A DNA stretch of 64,000 nucleotides from Sporocytophaga sp. (GCF_017745095.1 NZ_JAGHZZ010000002.1:434001-498000); one strand, 5' to 3'. Positions 1 through 8,094 are shown, counted from the stretch's first letter. The notes: generated from the sequence alone by a model not told the origin. Translations and numbers: made by a program.

Positions 1-48
1 TAAAAATACAATAGAAATTAAAAATGACTTTATATACATGCCAATAGC

Positions 49-690
49 TTAATACTTTCTTTTGGGTCTTCTTTTACTCAGCGTATCAATAACAACAATA
101 GTATCCTGTTTAGTAATGTAAACTATTCTTTTATTCTTAACATTTTTTTTCTTTTGTTGCTCAGGCTGACTTAAATCAGTTAATGTAGGATTATCTATCT
201 TTATTGATTGTTGCAATTTTTCCTTATTCCCCACTGTGTCCTGATTAATGCCTTGAGGAGTAATTGGATTTAAATTTTCGTTATTTTTATTTCCAGTTAA
301 ATCTTTAGTTTTTATTACTGATTTAGACTTAACCTTTTCTTCTGATACTTTTTGTGATGCTAACGCTTTGTCTTCTTTAATTATTTGCTTTAATCCTGTT
401 TTATCTTCTTTATGAAATGTCGGATATTCAATTATCCCTTTTTCTCCTGCAACAACTGTCTGAGTTTTAACATTTCTTCCAGATAGAGTATAAATCAATG
501 ACAAAGCTGAAAATAAAAAACATAGAACAATCAGAGAACAATAATAGATATTGAAATTAACAAAAGAAAATCTGAAAAAATTTAACCTGGGAAGAGCTAG
601 GTCTACTGCAGACCATTCATCTTCATCCGGCTGAATTTCATAATTTTCAAGCCCTTGTCTAAATATATTTTCTATACTACTTTTTTCCAT
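49..690 (-). CDS. Single-pass membrane protein, candidate anti-sigma partner of the adjacent ECF sigma factor
   Basis: A 213-residue protein whose ATG lies 7 bases after the stop of the ECF sigma gene, so the two are very likely cotranscribed. The N-terminal ~35 residues are acidic and carry a PDEDEWSAVD segment, similar in style to the short cytoplasmic ends of Bacteroidota genes that follow ECF sigma genes. One hydrophobic segment follows at about residues 45-70. The rest is a low-complexity Lys/Glu/Asn-rich periplasmic stalk with a strongly basic end (RRPKRKY). No zinc-binding anti-sigma motif and no sorting domain are visible. The anti-sigma role is inferred from position, one membrane segment and size only; it could also be an unrelated envelope protein. 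Confidence 0.55.
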   Translation of the reverse strand: MEKSSIENIFRQGLENYEIQPDEDEWSAVDLALPRLNFFRFSFVNFNIYYCSLIVLCFLFSALSLIYTLSGRNVKTQTVVAGEKGIIEYPTFHKEDKTGLKQIIKEDKALASQKVSEEKVKSKSVIKTKDLTGNKNNENLNPITPQGINQDTVGNKEKLQQSIKIDNPTLTDLSQPEQQKKKNVKNKRIVYITKQDTIVVIDTLSKRRPKRKY

Positions 691-697
691 TTCAAAT

Positions 698-1276
698 TCA
701 CCTTTCCGAAGAATTTACCCATCGTTTGCCAGACAGGTTGATCAGATAATCCTTTAACAACTTTTTCGCTCTGAACAGTCTGGTTCTCGAAGTCTTTTCA
801 TCCAGAGACAATAATTGAGCGATATCTGCATGAGAATGATTTTCTATGCAGAACAGGTTAAATACCAATTTGTATTGCTCAGGTAAGCTATTCAAAGCTT
901 TCATTAAATCTTCAGAAGTATATTCTGAATATATTTCTTCAACTTCTTCTTCCTGCTCCAATCCTATCTCTTTTGAATTCATCAGAGAGATATCTTCCAC
1001 TGCATATTTATTTTTACTCTTTTTATAATGAGAAATAGCTGTATTGATCATTATTCTTTTAATCCAACCTTCAAAGCTGCCCTTTCCGTTATATGATTTG
1101 ATGTTTGAAAATACTTTTATAAATCCCTCCTGCATCAGATCTTTTGCCTCTTCCTCATTAGCTGAATATCGTACACATAAAGCTTTCATTTTAGGTGCAT
1201 ATGCTTTGTATAGAGCATTTTGAGCAACTGAATTATACTCTTTACAACCTTTAATTATGTCTGCTTCCTTCAGCAT
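698..1276 (-). CDS. ECF-type RNA polymerase sigma factor
   Basis: 192 residues, the usual ECF length. Region 2 is clear: residues about 20-90 contain YSANEEEAKDLMQEGFIKVF and the FEGWIKRIMINTAI helix that opens the -10 region. Region 4 covers about 125-185 (LNSLPEQYKLVFNLF, then HADIAQLLSLDEKTSRTRLF, the -35 recognition helix-turn-helix). An acidic linker (EEEVEEIYSEY) joins them. It should direct RNA polymerase to a small set of promoters and be held inactive by a membrane anti-sigma, probably the next gene at 49-690. A 9-bp-arm palindrome lies 22 bases upstream of its ATG and may be part of its own control region. It sits downstream of the DNRLRE lipoprotein array in the same direction. Family assignment is firm; the target genes are unknown. 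Confidence 0.9.
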   Translation of the reverse strand: MLKEADIIKGCKEYNSVAQNALYKAYAPKMKALCVRYSANEEEAKDLMQEGFIKVFSNIKSYNGKGSFEGWIKRIMINTAISHYKKSKNKYAVEDISLMNSKEIGLEQEEEVEEIYSEYTSEDLMKALNSLPEQYKLVFNLFCIENHSHADIAQLLSLDEKTSRTRLFRAKKLLKDYLINLSGKRWVNSSER

Positions 1277-1297
1277 CAGTTTTCTGATTCCGGATTA

Positions 1298-1322
1298 TTT
1301 TAGTATGATATTAATACTAAAA
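1298..1322. promoter_or_regulatory. Palindrome upstream of ECF sigma gene
   Basis: Perfect 9-bp inverted repeat (ttttagtat ... atactaaaa) with a 7-base spacer, 22 bases before the sigma start codon and 58 bases after the last DNRLRE stop. It is AT-rich and has no T-run that would make it a convincing terminator, so an operator or the control region of the sigma gene is more likely. No binding protein can be named. Confidence 0.35.
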
Positions 1323-1379
1323 TAATTTAATTACCTGAAATAAAAAACATTTGCAGGCTCAAAGAATAACCTTCATTGT

Positions 1380-2078
1380 CTATTTTTCATAACTTATTGC
1401 TAATTCAGGATGTAAATTTTGATTTGGGTGATCTGAGGAACAGTACCTCATATTTTTCATTGTTTGTTCAGGTAACATTTCAAAATAATCCCGTTTCATA
1501 AAAATCAAAAAACCAAAATAATACTGAGGTTTCTCATATTGCTTTTGTACCAGCTTTGTAATATCTATGTTACAGGAATAATCCGGATTATTGGATGGAA
1601 AATCAGTACGAAATTCACCTGAGGATAACAATCGATCATCTATATCCATACTGTCTTCCTTCCATGGTTGTGTCACCCCCTGAATCCCAAACAAATTTGG
1701 ATTAATTTTCTCCTCAGGAGTAAAATTATTAAAACCTGGTGCTGTGGTGTCGGCATAAAGAGTAAGTATAGCTTTATCAATCTTTGCTCCTTCAGGAATC
1801 CTGGATAAATCAAAATCGAGATAGCCAACATCTATATATACCTGCCTTTTATTCTTCTTATAATAGCCCGTGAGGAAAGGATCATTACCGAAATAAACTC
1901 CACCATATATACTGGTCACAGCGTCTTTGCCTTCAGCTCCAGGTTTGAGATTTAATATCTTTTTCTTTATCTCTATCGCACAATATGGATCAGAGCATCC
2001 TGCAAGCAAAAACAGAGTAGAGATTATAATACAATGTGATATCAAGGACTTCATATAATTCTTAATATTCAATTTCAT
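1380..2078 (-). CDS. DNRLRE-type lipoprotein, array copy 1 (last in the array)
   Basis: 232 residues. The signal peptide ends in the lipobox LLAGC, and the mature N-terminus is CSDPYC. The body matches the other array members: an LKPGAEGKDAVTSIYGG opening, a DFDLSRIPEGAKIDKAILTL core followed by LYADT, a PWKEDS segment, IDITKLVQKQ, and the C-terminal YCSSDHPNQNLHPEL end. This layout is that of the DNRLRE/CBM96-like beta-sandwich found in secreted Bacteroidota proteins, here with no other domain attached. It should be anchored to a membrane and exposed outward; ligand unknown. Its start codon overlaps a decayed remnant of another copy (2062-2150). It is closest to the frameshifted copy next door. 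Confidence 0.75.
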   Translation of the reverse strand: MKLNIKNYMKSLISHCIIISTLFLLAGCSDPYCAIEIKKKILNLKPGAEGKDAVTSIYGGVYFGNDPFLTGYYKKNKRQVYIDVGYLDFDLSRIPEGAKIDKAILTLYADTTAPGFNNFTPEEKINPNLFGIQGVTQPWKEDSMDIDDRLLSSGEFRTDFPSNNPDYSCNIDITKLVQKQYEKPQYYFGFLIFMKRDYFEMLPEQTMKNMRYCSSDHPNQNLHPELAISYEK

Positions 2079-2150
2079 ATTCTACGTACAATTCAGTTCA
2101 AAGATCACCCTTCTGGTGATCCCCAAAACAGACTCTGATCGAATCACCTT
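2062..2150 (-). pseudogene. C-terminal remnant of a DNRLRE lipoprotein gene
   Basis: Read on the minus strand in the frame ending with TAA at 2062-2064, this stretch gives DSIRVCFGDHQKGDL, a TGA stop, then TELYVEYEIEY. It aligns well with the C-termini of the intact copies (STIRFCSSDHQNKEL..PELHIEYE in the gene at 3725). The in-frame stop and the lack of the rest of the gene show decay. It overlaps the first codons of the intact gene at 1380-2078 in a different frame. It is too short to be called as a gene by length alone; the family-specific residues C, DHQ, L and YVEYE make the case. Confidence 0.7.
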
Positions 2151-2179
2151 AATTCATTTAGTTAATGTATTCTTTTCCT

Positions 2180-2859
2180 CTATTCTTCATAACTTATAGT
2201 TAATTCCGGATGTAAATTTTGATTTGGATGATCAGAGGAACAGTATCTCATATTTTTCATTGTTTCTATTGGTTCCATATTCAACCCTCCACTTTTAAGA
2301 AAAATAAGATATCCGAAATAGACTTTAGGATTCTGAAATTGCTTCTGTACCAGTCTGGTGATGTCAATGTTGCAAGAAAAGTCAGGATTGTTGTATGGAA
2401 AATTAGTACGATTATCTCCAGAAGACAATACTTGATCATCAATATCAAAGCTGTCTTCCTTCCAGGGCTCTATTAATGATTGAATAGCAAATTTATCCGG
2501 GTTAATTTTTTCTTCTAAAGACATATATTAAATCCAGGAGCGGAAGTATCTGCATAAAGGGTCAGAATAGCCTTATTAATCTTTGCTCCTTCAGGAATTT
2601 TATACAAATCAAAATCGATATAACAATAATCTATATAAATCTGCAAACCATCTGTTTCATAGTAACCGGTCAGAAATGGATCATCGCCAAAATTAATCTC
2701 TCCAAAAATTCCTCCATAAGAACTTATCGCTAAATCTTTACCTTCAGCACCAGGCTTTAGTTTCACAACATATTGTTCAATCAAGCAATAAGGATGTGAA
2801 CAACCTGCAAAAAGAAACAGAATAAAAACTATAATGCTATTTATACTCAAAAGCTTCAT
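2180..2859 (-). pseudogene. DNRLRE-type lipoprotein, array copy 2, broken by a one-base frameshift
   Basis: Two reading frames together make one array member. The 5' part (2515-2859) has a signal peptide with lipobox LFAGC, mature CSHPYC, and reaches LYADTSAPGFN before running into a stop. The 3' part (2180-2524) continues with EEKINPDKFAIQ and ends NLHPELTISYEE. Compared base by base with the intact neighbour at 1380-2078, the junction near 2515-2524 lacks one base (32 against 33 bases between the GF codons and the matching AATT). Either the gene is newly inactivated or the assembly has an indel. The remainder shows no other damage, so any inactivation is recent. Confidence 0.8.
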
Positions 2860-2868
2860 AAAAAAACT

Positions 2869-3609
2869 TTATTGTTCAATTTCAAATTCGACATACAATT
2901 GCGGCCTCAATTCACTATTCTGATGGTCAGAAGTGCAAAATCTGATGAATCCTTCCCACATTGTGTGATAAATAATATCAATTACTAAACCATGCACATT
3001 AGGATCCTGCTTTACCTTCTCATCTACATAACTGGTCACATCTATAAGAAAAGCCTGATCATTTCTTTCCGCACCATTAAAAATCTCCAATGCCTCTATT
3101 GAAGCTTCAGGCTGGTTTATCCATGTTATGTCTTTTTCAGTCCAAGTATTAGTCACTATATTGATCTCCCAGGGCAAGTAATCGGCCTCGTAATGCCCTT
3201 TGGGAAGATAACCTTCATCAATTTGATTTACAGTATCTGCAAAAAGCTTAAGTGTAGCTTTTTTGATTTTGGCATCTGAAGGAATCAGATTAGGAAGATC
3301 AAAGTCTATATAACCTTTTTCTATATACCTATTTCTATCTTTGCGCCAAAGCACAGCATTAAGAGTCTTGCTATTTTCAAAATTTGTTTCAGGAAAATAG
3401 GAAGAAACGATTGCATCTTTCCCTTCTTTTCCCGGTTGAAGTGTTATACTTTTTAAGATAATCTGCTTCCCTGGATTTTTATTTATTATCTCTTCACAAA
3501 TCGGGTGAGAACAGCTTAGTGGCAAAATAATACTTACAATAAAAAGTGCCTTTTCAATTATATCTAGTGTTCTACAAGCAACTATTCTAGACTTGGATGG
3601 ACTTAACAT
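2869..3609 (-). CDS. DNRLRE-type lipoprotein, array copy 3
   Basis: 246 residues. The long N-terminus leads to a hydrophobic stretch and lipobox LPLSC, with mature CSHPIC. The domain shows LQPGKEGKDAIVSSYFPETN, then YIDFDLPNLIPSDAKIKKA and LKLFADT, a W-rich middle (WTEKDITWINQPEAS) that copies 1 and 2 lack, IDVTSYVDEKV, and the ending FCTSDHQNSELRPQLYVEFE. It belongs to the longer subtype shared with the copies at 3725 and 5207. The stop lies 9 bases from the start of the broken copy downstream, consistent with one transcript. Function unknown beyond a likely surface or periplasmic beta-sandwich. Confidence 0.75.
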   Translation of the reverse strand: MLSPSKSRIVACRTLDIIEKALFIVSIILPLSCSHPICEEIINKNPGKQIILKSITLQPGKEGKDAIVSSYFPETNFENSKTLNAVLWRKDRNRYIEKGYIDFDLPNLIPSDAKIKKATLKLFADTVNQIDEGYLPKGHYEADYLPWEINIVTNTWTEKDITWINQPEASIEALEIFNGAERNDQAFLIDVTSYVDEKVKQDPNVHGLVIDIIYHTMWEGFIRFCTSDHQNSELRPQLYVEFEIEQ

Positions 3610-3662
3610 AAATATAAAAGAGTAATTGGCAATAATTTCATTTTACCAAAATACTAATTTTA

Positions 3663-3728
3663 TCATTCATAATCAATGATCAGCTTTGGGTGAAAGCTGC
3701 TATCAGGAGAATCAGGTGGATGGTTCAT
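3663..3728 (-). pseudogene. C-terminal remnant of a DNRLRE lipoprotein gene
   Basis: A 22-codon open frame whose ATG overlaps the stop of the upstream gene as ATGA. It reads MNHPPDSPDSSFHPKLIIDY, then E and stop. The last 18 residues align with the end of the array member at 4501 (SSDHPDSKLHPELIINYE) at 12 of 18 positions, without gaps. Nothing else of the domain is present, so this is a leftover of a deleted copy or of unequal crossing-over at the conserved 3' end. It might be translated by coupling but is not expected to fold. Confidence 0.7.
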
Positions 3729-4468
3729 CTTTCATATTCAATATGCAGTTCAGGCCATAGTTCTTTATTCTGATGATCAGAGGAACAAAATCTGATCGTA
3801 CTATTAGCAATAACAGAGGGGCCATAATCAAAATAAAATGTTACCCCATACACACCCGGTTCCCGATTTACTTTCTTTATTGCATATTCCGTTACATCTA
3901 TATTTATAGCTTGAGAGGCAATTTCAGGTCCATTCAATACTGCAAATTCTTTGTCTGTTTGGGGTCGATTAAACCAACTTATATTAAGCTCATCCCAAAA
4001 TGTTGATATTATACTAACCTTCCATTGCTTACCTGAAGCATAATAATGTCCTATGGGACGTAAGCCACTGCCAAGAGCATTAACTGTATCTGCAAAGAGT
4101 TTCAGAGTTGCTTTTTTAACTTTAGCTTTAGAAGGAATTGCTTCAGCTAAATCAAAGTCAATATATCCTCTTTCAATAAATTGATTTGGAACCCCACCCA
4201 ACTGAGTACAACTAATAGTTTTGCCATTTCCAAAATTCTCTACTGGATAATAAGTAGACACAACAGCATCTTTACCCTCCTTGCCCGACTTTAGTATCAT
4301 GTTATATATTCGTATTTTTTCAGTAGTATCTTTCGGGGTGATATCTTCACAAATTGGATGTGCGCAACTCCATGAAAATAATATCCATACAATAAAAAGC
4401 AGACTTATAATAGCTTTTTTAATGCTAATGTTAGCAATACCATATTTCTTAATATTTAAATTAAACAT
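3725..4468 (-). CDS. DNRLRE-type lipoprotein, array copy 4
   Basis: 247 residues. A basic N-terminus, a hydrophobic stretch and the lipobox FSWSC give mature CAHPIC. The body follows the array pattern: LKSGKEGKDAVVSTYYPVEN, a YIDFDLAEAIPSKAKVKKA core with LKLFADT, WDELNISWFNRPQ, INIDVTEYAIKKV, and the end FCSSDHQNKELWPELHIEYE. It is most like the copies at 2869 and 5207. The second Cys five residues after the lipidated Cys and the Cys in the terminal CSSDH are both kept, which would allow a disulfide joining the two ends of the domain. Function not known. Confidence 0.75.
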   Translation of the reverse strand: MFNLNIKKYGIANISIKKAIISLLFIVWILFSWSCAHPICEDITPKDTTEKIRIYNMILKSGKEGKDAVVSTYYPVENFGNGKTISCTQLGGVPNQFIERGYIDFDLAEAIPSKAKVKKATLKLFADTVNALGSGLRPIGHYYASGKQWKVSIISTFWDELNISWFNRPQTDKEFAVLNGPEIASQAINIDVTEYAIKKVNREPGVYGVTFYFDYGPSVIANSTIRFCSSDHQNKELWPELHIEYER

Positions 4469-4500
4469 TGGTAATTTTAAAAAAACTTAAAAAAAAATTC

Positions 4501-5217
4501 TTATTCATAATTAATAATCAACTCTGGATGAAGCTTGCTATCCGGGTGATCAGATGAGCAGTAATTAACAAGGTTATCATTTTGATCATCTACCGGAACA
4601 ATTATAAATCCATAGTAATTATTAGATCTTTTAAGTTTCTTCTCTATTAATTTCTTTACATTAATACTACATGATAAGGTAGAATCAATCGGAGGAAACA
4701 AAATCTTAATTTCTCCGGAAGTTAATGGTTCAGTTCCACTTTCTTTGCCGTATAGTCTGATATGTTCATCCCAAGGTCTGATTACTGCTCTAAGCGACCA
4801 TCCGTTAGATTTAAAAACATTAATTAGACCAACACGATGAAAGTGATAATCATTTGAATCAATAAATAATCTTAAAGTCGCGTCCAGTATTTTTGCATCA
4901 GATGGCAAAGAATCAAGATTAAACTCAATAAAACTATTCTCTGCAACTGTCTTCCCTGCTTCTTCATACAACACCATAAGAGAACTTGTATCTCCCAGAT
5001 TTTTTCCATATTGGGCAGACATTGAAAGAGCGTCTTTCCCTTCTGCTCCTGGCTTAAGAATCAAACTTTTTTTTGGAGGTCTAATTTCCTCTTCAGGACA
5101 AAATGGATGTACACAACCGATAAGAATAATACAAGCCAATAGAATAGCTCTTTGTATAACTAATGAATTAAAAAGCTTCAACCAATTAATATTATTAATA
5201 ACAACCCTACATTTCAT
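4501..5217 (-). CDS. DNRLRE-type lipoprotein, array copy 5
   Basis: The frame opens at a TTG (5223), but the ATG at 5217 (MKCRVVINN) is the better start. It then overlaps the upstream gene by 11 bases. The signal peptide ends in lipobox LIGC, mature CVHPFC. The domain has LKPGAEGKDALSMSAQYGK, SFIEFNLDSLPSDAKILDAT with LRLFIDS, IRPWDEH, SCSINVKKLIEKKLK and YCSSDHPDSKLHPELIINYE. It is the most divergent of the CxHPxC members: the core FADT is replaced by FIDS. Cotranscription with the copies on either side is likely from the overlap and the 32-base downstream gap. Confidence 0.72.
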   Translation of the reverse strand: MKCRVVINNINWLKLFNSLVIQRAILLACIILIGCVHPFCPEEEIRPPKKSLILKPGAEGKDALSMSAQYGKNLGDTSSLMVLYEEAGKTVAENSFIEFNLDSLPSDAKILDATLRLFIDSNDYHFHRVGLINVFKSNGWSLRAVIRPWDEHIRLYGKESGTEPLTSGEIKILFPPIDSTLSCSINVKKLIEKKLKRSNNYYGFIIVPVDDQNDNLVNYCSSDHPDSKLHPELIINYE

Positions 5218-5977
5218 ATTCAACCCAAAGCTCTGGTCTTAATTCTTTTTGCTCACAATCAGAAGAGCAAAAAATTACGCTCTGATAAGCATTTTCTGAT
5301 CTGAGCCTGATCATAAAACCATGATATCCTTCCACACCTTCGTACTCTTGCTTTATATATTCTGTAACATCTATAGTATAACCCTGAGAAGAAAATTCGG
5401 GAGCGGACAAATTTAAAACGTCTGTTTCAGAAGTCACCGGCTGATCAAACCATGTGATTGTTGATTCATCCCATGGATTTAATACTCTGCATAACTGCCA
5501 GTTATTTTTCAAATCAAAATTTCCATTATTTACGTTTGAATGCCCTGTATTTCCATAATAACTTTTCACGGTATCCGCAAATAATTTCAGATGAGCACTA
5601 GTTATTCTTACACCTTTCGGCAAATATTTTTCCAGATTAAAATCAATAAATCCTCTTTCAGTATAAGATAGTCCGTTTTCCTTCCAGGACAAGGCGTTCA
5701 GATCCCTTCTATCACCAAAATTCTTTTCTGGATCATAATGGGAAACTTGTGCATCTTTACCTTCACGTCCTGGTTTTATGATTATATTCGATGGCAATAA
5801 AGTCCTAGTAGAACCACCATTCTCACGTGGTACACATTCAGGATGTGAGCAACTCATCATTACCAGATTCCAGATTAAGACTAGTGTTACCCCCAATACT
5901 CTATTCGAATTACTTCTTATCATTGAATGAAGTAAGCAATACTTTGAAATATCTAAAGGTCCTTTCCTTTTTATCAT
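5207..5977 (-). CDS. DNRLRE-type lipoprotein, array copy 6
   Basis: 256 residues, the longest copy, with ~40 residues before the lipobox VMMSC and mature CSHPECVP. The domain shows IIKPGREGKDAQVSHYDPEK, GFIDFNLEKYLPKGVRITSA with LKLFADT, LNPWDESTITWFDQP, YTIDVTEYIKQEY and FCSSDCEQKELRPELWVEYE. Note the change of the usual SSDH to SSDC, which adds a Cys. Its ATG overlaps the stop of the first array gene (ATGA), and its own 3' end overlaps the next gene, so this block is clearly one operon. It may be a polysaccharide- or surface-associated sandwich domain; the ligand is not visible from sequence. Confidence 0.75.
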   Translation of the reverse strand: MIKRKGPLDISKYCLLHSMIRSNSNRVLGVTLVLIWNLVMMSCSHPECVPRENGGSTRTLLPSNIIIKPGREGKDAQVSHYDPEKNFGDRRDLNALSWKENGLSYTERGFIDFNLEKYLPKGVRITSAHLKLFADTVKSYYGNTGHSNVNNGNFDLKNNWQLCRVLNPWDESTITWFDQPVTSETDVLNLSAPEFSSQGYTIDVTEYIKQEYEGVEGYHGFMIRLRSENAYQSVIFCSSDCEQKELRPELWVEYEM

Positions 5978-6663
5978 CTATATACTATAGTTAACTGAGG
6001 ACGAAGTTGAGGATAGCTATAATCGGAAGAACAAAAACTGATTTTCCGTGTAGATTTTTCTTCTTTAAGCTTTAATAAAAAACCATAAGAACTTCCTTTG
6101 AATCTGAATTGATTGGTTATAGCCTCCGTTACATCAACTTCATATGCCTGATTGAATGAGGTAGAAGAAGGAAGTTCAATAGGTGATGTTGAGCTTGTAG
6201 AGGGCACATTAAACCAACTAACAGTATTCTCTTCCCATGGAGAGATAACTTTTTCCAATATCCAGGCATTTGACGTGTTATATCCTGAAGTACCAGACAC
6301 GGAATGTCCTGTATAACCTGCGACATTTACAACAGTATCAGCAAATAGCTTCATTTGGGCATAAAGTATATCTGCATCACCAGGAAGAGCAGAAAGGTCA
6401 AAATCAATATATGCTCTTTCTACATATGGAACCCTATCGACACTGGCTGCAATCGCATTTAAGAGTTGTCCATCACCATTATTATTTTCGGGATAATATG
6501 AAGTTACTATTGCATCTTTACCTTCTGGTCCAGGCTTGATAATAATAGTATCCACCACCATACCGGTAGGCCCCCTCCCCATAGGATCTAGATCTGACTT
6601 ACATCCGACTGTCAAAAATGTTAATACAAAAAGTAGAAAATGAAATTGTAGAAATGATTTCAT
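5974..6663 (-). CDS. DNRLRE-type lipoprotein, array copy 7 (first gene of the array)
   Basis: 229 residues. The signal peptide ends in LTVGC. Unlike the others, the mature N-terminus (CKSDLDPMG) lacks the CxHPxC motif. The rest fits the family: IIKPGPEGKDAIVTSYYPEN, AYIDFDLSALPGDADILYAQ with MKLFADT, ISPWEENTVSWFNVPS, YEVDVTEAITNQFR and FCSSDYSYPQLRPQLTIVYR. As first gene of a seven-copy operon-like array it may be the ancestral or the most constrained member. Downstream overlap with the next copy is 4 bases. The 117 bases upstream hold no clear -7/-33 promoter pair. Confidence 0.75.
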   Translation of the reverse strand: MKSFLQFHFLLFVLTFLTVGCKSDLDPMGRGPTGMVVDTIIIKPGPEGKDAIVTSYYPENNNGDGQLLNAIAASVDRVPYVERAYIDFDLSALPGDADILYAQMKLFADTVVNVAGYTGHSVSGTSGYNTSNAWILEKVISPWEENTVSWFNVPSTSSTSPIELPSSTSFNQAYEVDVTEAITNQFRFKGSSYGFLLKLKEEKSTRKISFCSSDYSYPQLRPQLTIVYR

Positions 6664-6780
6664 ATTAAATGTTTGAATGAAAGAAACCTTAGAATTTTTA
6701 GCGTAAAAATCAGGATCGGATAATTTAAGAATTCAGAATTTCCCTTCTTGATAATGCCTATTTATAAACTTCTATTTATG

Positions 6781-8028
6781 CTAATTAACAATGATTTTTC
6801 CCGAGGCTTTGACGACATTATTTTGCTCAAGCTGATAGAAATACAGCCCATTCTTTAAAAGATGATTGAATTCAACATCTGTATTATTAATTAAAACTTC
6901 CTGCATCTTATTTCCCTTTTGATCAAAAACGCTCAATGTCGCATTATTCATTTGGGAAAAAATATGTAAAATATTATTTTCCATCACAGGATTAGGAAAT
7001 ATATTAAACACATCCCTTGATTGTTCTTTTGTGACCTGCAGGATATCCGGGATGGCTTTGACTAGTATCGTGCGATATCCATCAACCTGTGTAGAGCATA
7101 CCATGATAACTTCATCATCAGGAGTCACTTCAACTGAACGAACAAAATTTGCCAATGCAGGCTTTTCATATTCCCGATTGATGTTTCCATAAAAGTCAAT
7201 CTTCGTCACACCTGATTTCCCATTTCTAAAATATCCTCCTTCCAGTTGATATATATAAAGCCAATTTCCGGTTGCCAGGCTTCCTTCTATAAATTCAGAA
7301 ACCTTTTTTGTCCACAATGTATCCAGTTCATTATTCAGAGCTATGAGCCGGCCTTGAAGTGTAGTTGCAATATAACCCTGGTAAGTTTTATGCAGTCCAA
7401 CTATATCATCGTTTATATAAAATTGCTTTGTTTTAATTATTTCACCTGAAGGATTGTACTTTGTAAATTCAATCGGATCTGTTCCTTGCTCATTTATTCT
7501 ATGAAGGCCAACTATAAAGCCATCTGGTACAGCTAATGGTTTGGTAATATTCTTGCAATCCGGAATAAAATTACTCCAGATTTCCTGACCATCAATACTA
7601 AGTTTCAAAATTTTAGCATCGTAATTACCGGATTTACCTGAGACAATGAATTGTCCCTGATTATCCTGAATAAAGTCTCCACCAGGCTTATAAATAGGAT
7701 CTAATAGATCTCCGTTAAAATTAAATCTTTTTAATTGATTCTGATCCCAAATGAAAATTTCGTCATTGGCAGAAACGAAGGATCCAGAATACCATGGTAA
7801 GACATCTGTTGTTTCTTTCCTAAAATAAATTTCTCCGAAAGAATTTATTTTTATAAATTCTACTTTAAGTTCATCACGATAATTGTAATAATAATTTATA
7901 GCCAACATATCGCCAGTACTAGAGATATGGACTTTATAAAATAGCTCTTTGAAGTATTTTTCAAATGACTGAGCCCTAAGTGATATACTTAAAGTTATTA
8001 GAACCAGAAGCGAAAAAAACGATTTCAT
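6781..8028 (-). CDS. Secreted beta-propeller-like protein with T9SS type A sorting domain
   Basis: 415 residues. A signal peptide (MKSFFSLLVLITLSISLRAQ) leads to ~300 residues of short repeated blades with the pattern of WD/PQQ-type propellers (repeated G-x-I/V-x-W/L turns such as LSIDGQEIWSNFI). The last ~75 residues are a T9SS type A sorting domain: NIFPNPVMENNILHIFS, LSVFDQKGNKMQEVLI, LKNGLYFYQLE and KIIVN. It should cross the outer membrane through T9SS and be released or anchored. It is a tandem duplicate of the gene at 8095 (same length and layout, similar along the whole length). Biochemical role unknown. Confidence 0.8.
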   Translation of the reverse strand: MKSFFSLLVLITLSISLRAQSFEKYFKELFYKVHISSTGDMLAINYYYNYRDELKVEFIKINSFGEIYFRKETTDVLPWYSGSFVSANDEIFIWDQNQLKRFNFNGDLLDPIYKPGGDFIQDNQGQFIVSGKSGNYDAKILKLSIDGQEIWSNFIPDCKNITKPLAVPDGFIVGLHRINEQGTDPIEFTKYNPSGEIIKTKQFYINDDIVGLHKTYQGYIATTLQGRLIALNNELDTLWTKKVSEFIEGSLATGNWLYIYQLEGGYFRNGKSGVTKIDFYGNINREYEKPALANFVRSVEVTPDDEVIMVCSTQVDGYRTILVKAIPDILQVTKEQSRDVFNIFPNPVMENNILHIFSQMNNATLSVFDQKGNKMQEVLINNTDVEFNHLLKNGLYFYQLEQNNVVKASGKIIVN

Positions 8029-8094
8029 ACTTTTTACAATTTATATGAATCTACATATTCTTAAATAATAATATAATTCATATTTTATTAAAAT

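Noticed and set aside
2102-2121. Hairpin gatcacc / ggtgatc between array copies, as a terminator
   Set aside because: No T run on either side, and the sequence is explained by the decayed C-terminal remnant.
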